DNA of 5,148 nucleotides from Candidatus Microgenomates bacterium (GTDB lineage Bacteria > Patescibacteriota > Microgenomatia > UBA12405 > UBA6130), in assembly GCA_015485895.1 (NCBI GenBank), contig WFSR01000030.1:1-5148 (forward strand), read 5' to 3'. The notes under the pieces were generated by a model that was not told where the DNA came from, did not search any database, and worked only from the letters and a program-made list of their open reading frames with translations. Each line of letters starts with the position of its first letter. Positions within the stretch are counted from its first letter, which is position 1. Made by a program: the position numbers and the translations under genes. Shown piece after piece: positions 4,363 through 5,148 of the stretch.

Positions 4363-5148
4363 GGGCCTGCCTTTCTAGCATTTGCCAAAAGCGCTGCCTT
4401 TCTCGAGGGGTTGCCTTCTGGGGATCATAATAAGTAAACCAAACCTTATTGCTCACCTTTTGTCTCTCACTCCCGTCCCTTACTTGGACCCAAAGCCAGC
4501 CTGTTTGCGAAAGCCGGGGATCAATTTCCACCACGATTAGTTTATCGCTCCAATATTTTATCCTCTGGCGACGGCTCTTGATTAGCACTTTGGACATAAA
4601 GGGTAAATCGCGAAAATTGCGCCCATAGATTTTCACCGCCATATAACGGCTAGCAATATCGGGATTTATCCGCAGAACATAGGGTTGGAACTCAAATTTA
4701 GCCCGTGCCTGATGAAAAATTATCCGGTTACCCCACCAAAACAGCAAAAGCAGGCCGACCAAAATTATTTTTCGCCATTGCCATAACGCTTTTCTTTTTA
4801 GCCAGAAAATTATTGCCAGTAAAATTAAAATGAGCCAAAATCCTAACAAATAGGGCAAAAGCCGGCTGCTGAATTCTGGCCAAAATTTATTTTCAAAAAA
4901 CCGCCGGTAAAATTGGATTTCCCGATACATGCCCAATATTCCCAAAATTCCCAATATTCCTCCGGCAATTTCCCAAAAATATTTAGCTGCCACTAATATT
5001 AAAGTCAAAATTGCTTTTCCTATCGCCGCCACTCCCCGCCAAAACCAGCTCGCCTGCCCCCGTTTTTTCATCACCGCCAGATCTTGTACCCACCGTTCCC
5101 GTTTCGCTATCAACGCCACTACCACCTTTTGCGTTAGCAGACTAATGC
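4337..5148 (-). CDS. Membrane protein with C-terminal TIG/IPT-like domain (probably 5'-partial)
   Basis: I do not recognise a named family. Numbering from a GTG at 5125, the protein has a hydrophobic stretch at about 31-66, two more membrane helices at about 89-109 and 119-137, and then a soluble region. Residues about 148-232 resemble an IPT/TIG immunoglobulin-like domain: YVLRINPD, VKIYGRNF, a central YWSDKLIVVEID strand and SNKVWFTYYD near the end. A charged tail (233-262) closes the protein. TIG domains usually serve binding or structural roles at the cell surface. The frame has no stop from 5125 to the window edge at 5148, and that part reads like coding sequence, so the true start is probably outside. 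GTG 5125 and ATG 5071 are in-window alternatives without a clear ribosome site or -10 box. The stop lies inside the end of the glycosyltransferase gene. A 9-bp triplicate encodes ILG-ILG-ILG (57-65). Confidence 0.7.
   Translation of the reverse strand, partial: ISLLTQKVVVALIAKRERWVQDLAVMKKRGQASWFWRGVAAIGKAILTLILVAAKYFWEIAGGILGILGILGMYREIQFYRRFFENKFWPEFSSRLLPYLLGFWLILILLAIIFWLKRKALWQWRKIILVGLLLLFWWGNRIIFHQARAKFEFQPYVLRINPDIASRYMAVKIYGRNFRDLPFMSKVLIKSRRQRIKYWSDKLIVVEIDPRLSQTGWLWVQVRDGSERQKVSNKVWFTYYDPQKATPRERQRFWQMLERQALKETKNKY
4932..4958. repeat. Three tandem 9-bp units in the membrane-protein gene
   Basis: The units are CCCAATATT, CCCAAAATT and CCCAATATT on the plus strand, in frame with the minus-strand gene, where they encode a repeated Ile-Leu-Gly within a membrane segment. 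Since 9 bp is a whole number of codons, gain or loss of a unit would keep the frame. Confidence 0.6.

Overview
The window looks like a chromosomal segment of a bacterium of the Candidate Phyla Radiation (Patescibacteria). This is inferred, not proven. The yvcK/CofD-type protein carries motifs I associate with CPR genomes. Genes are tightly packed with short overlaps, Shine-Dalgarno sites are weak or absent, and -10 boxes lie directly in front of start codons. TGA is used as a stop (ruvA, ruvC and the right-edge gene) and never in frame, so the glycine-TGA code of Gracilibacteria/SR1 is not in use.

Layout. Minus strand, left part: a yvcK/CofD-like gene (2134-1169), a strong 75-nt hairpin, then ruvA (1017-433) overlapping ruvB by 11 nt. 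RuvB runs off the left edge with 147 N-terminal residues present. A 291-bp divergent intergenic region (2135-2425) holds two outward promoters and, between them, a long degenerate A/T-rich inverted repeat with a nested GC-rich hairpin. Plus strand: ruvC (2426-2902), joined by a 4-nt ATGA overlap to a 487-residue GT-C type membrane glycosyltransferase (2899-4362). The right end is a convergent minus-strand gene for a membrane protein with a C-terminal TIG-like domain. It overlaps the glycosyltransferase by 26 nt tail to tail and probably continues past the right edge.

Function. RuvA, RuvB and RuvC together process Holliday junctions: RuvAB drives branch migration and RuvC cuts. All three lie within 3 kb, but ruvC is split from ruvAB and transcribed the other way. 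The yvcK-like gene belongs to a family tied to cell-envelope and central-carbon control. The other two genes are membrane or envelope proteins of unknown specific role.

The most notable pattern is at the start codons. The three genes that begin transcription units (ruvA, yvcK-like, ruvC) each have a -10-like hexamer exactly 6 nt before the ATG, which predicts leaderless mRNAs. The next most notable items are the inverted-repeat element between the divergent promoters and the long hairpin between yvcK and ruvA. I found no CRISPR array, tRNA, rRNA, transposase or clear new defence-type system.
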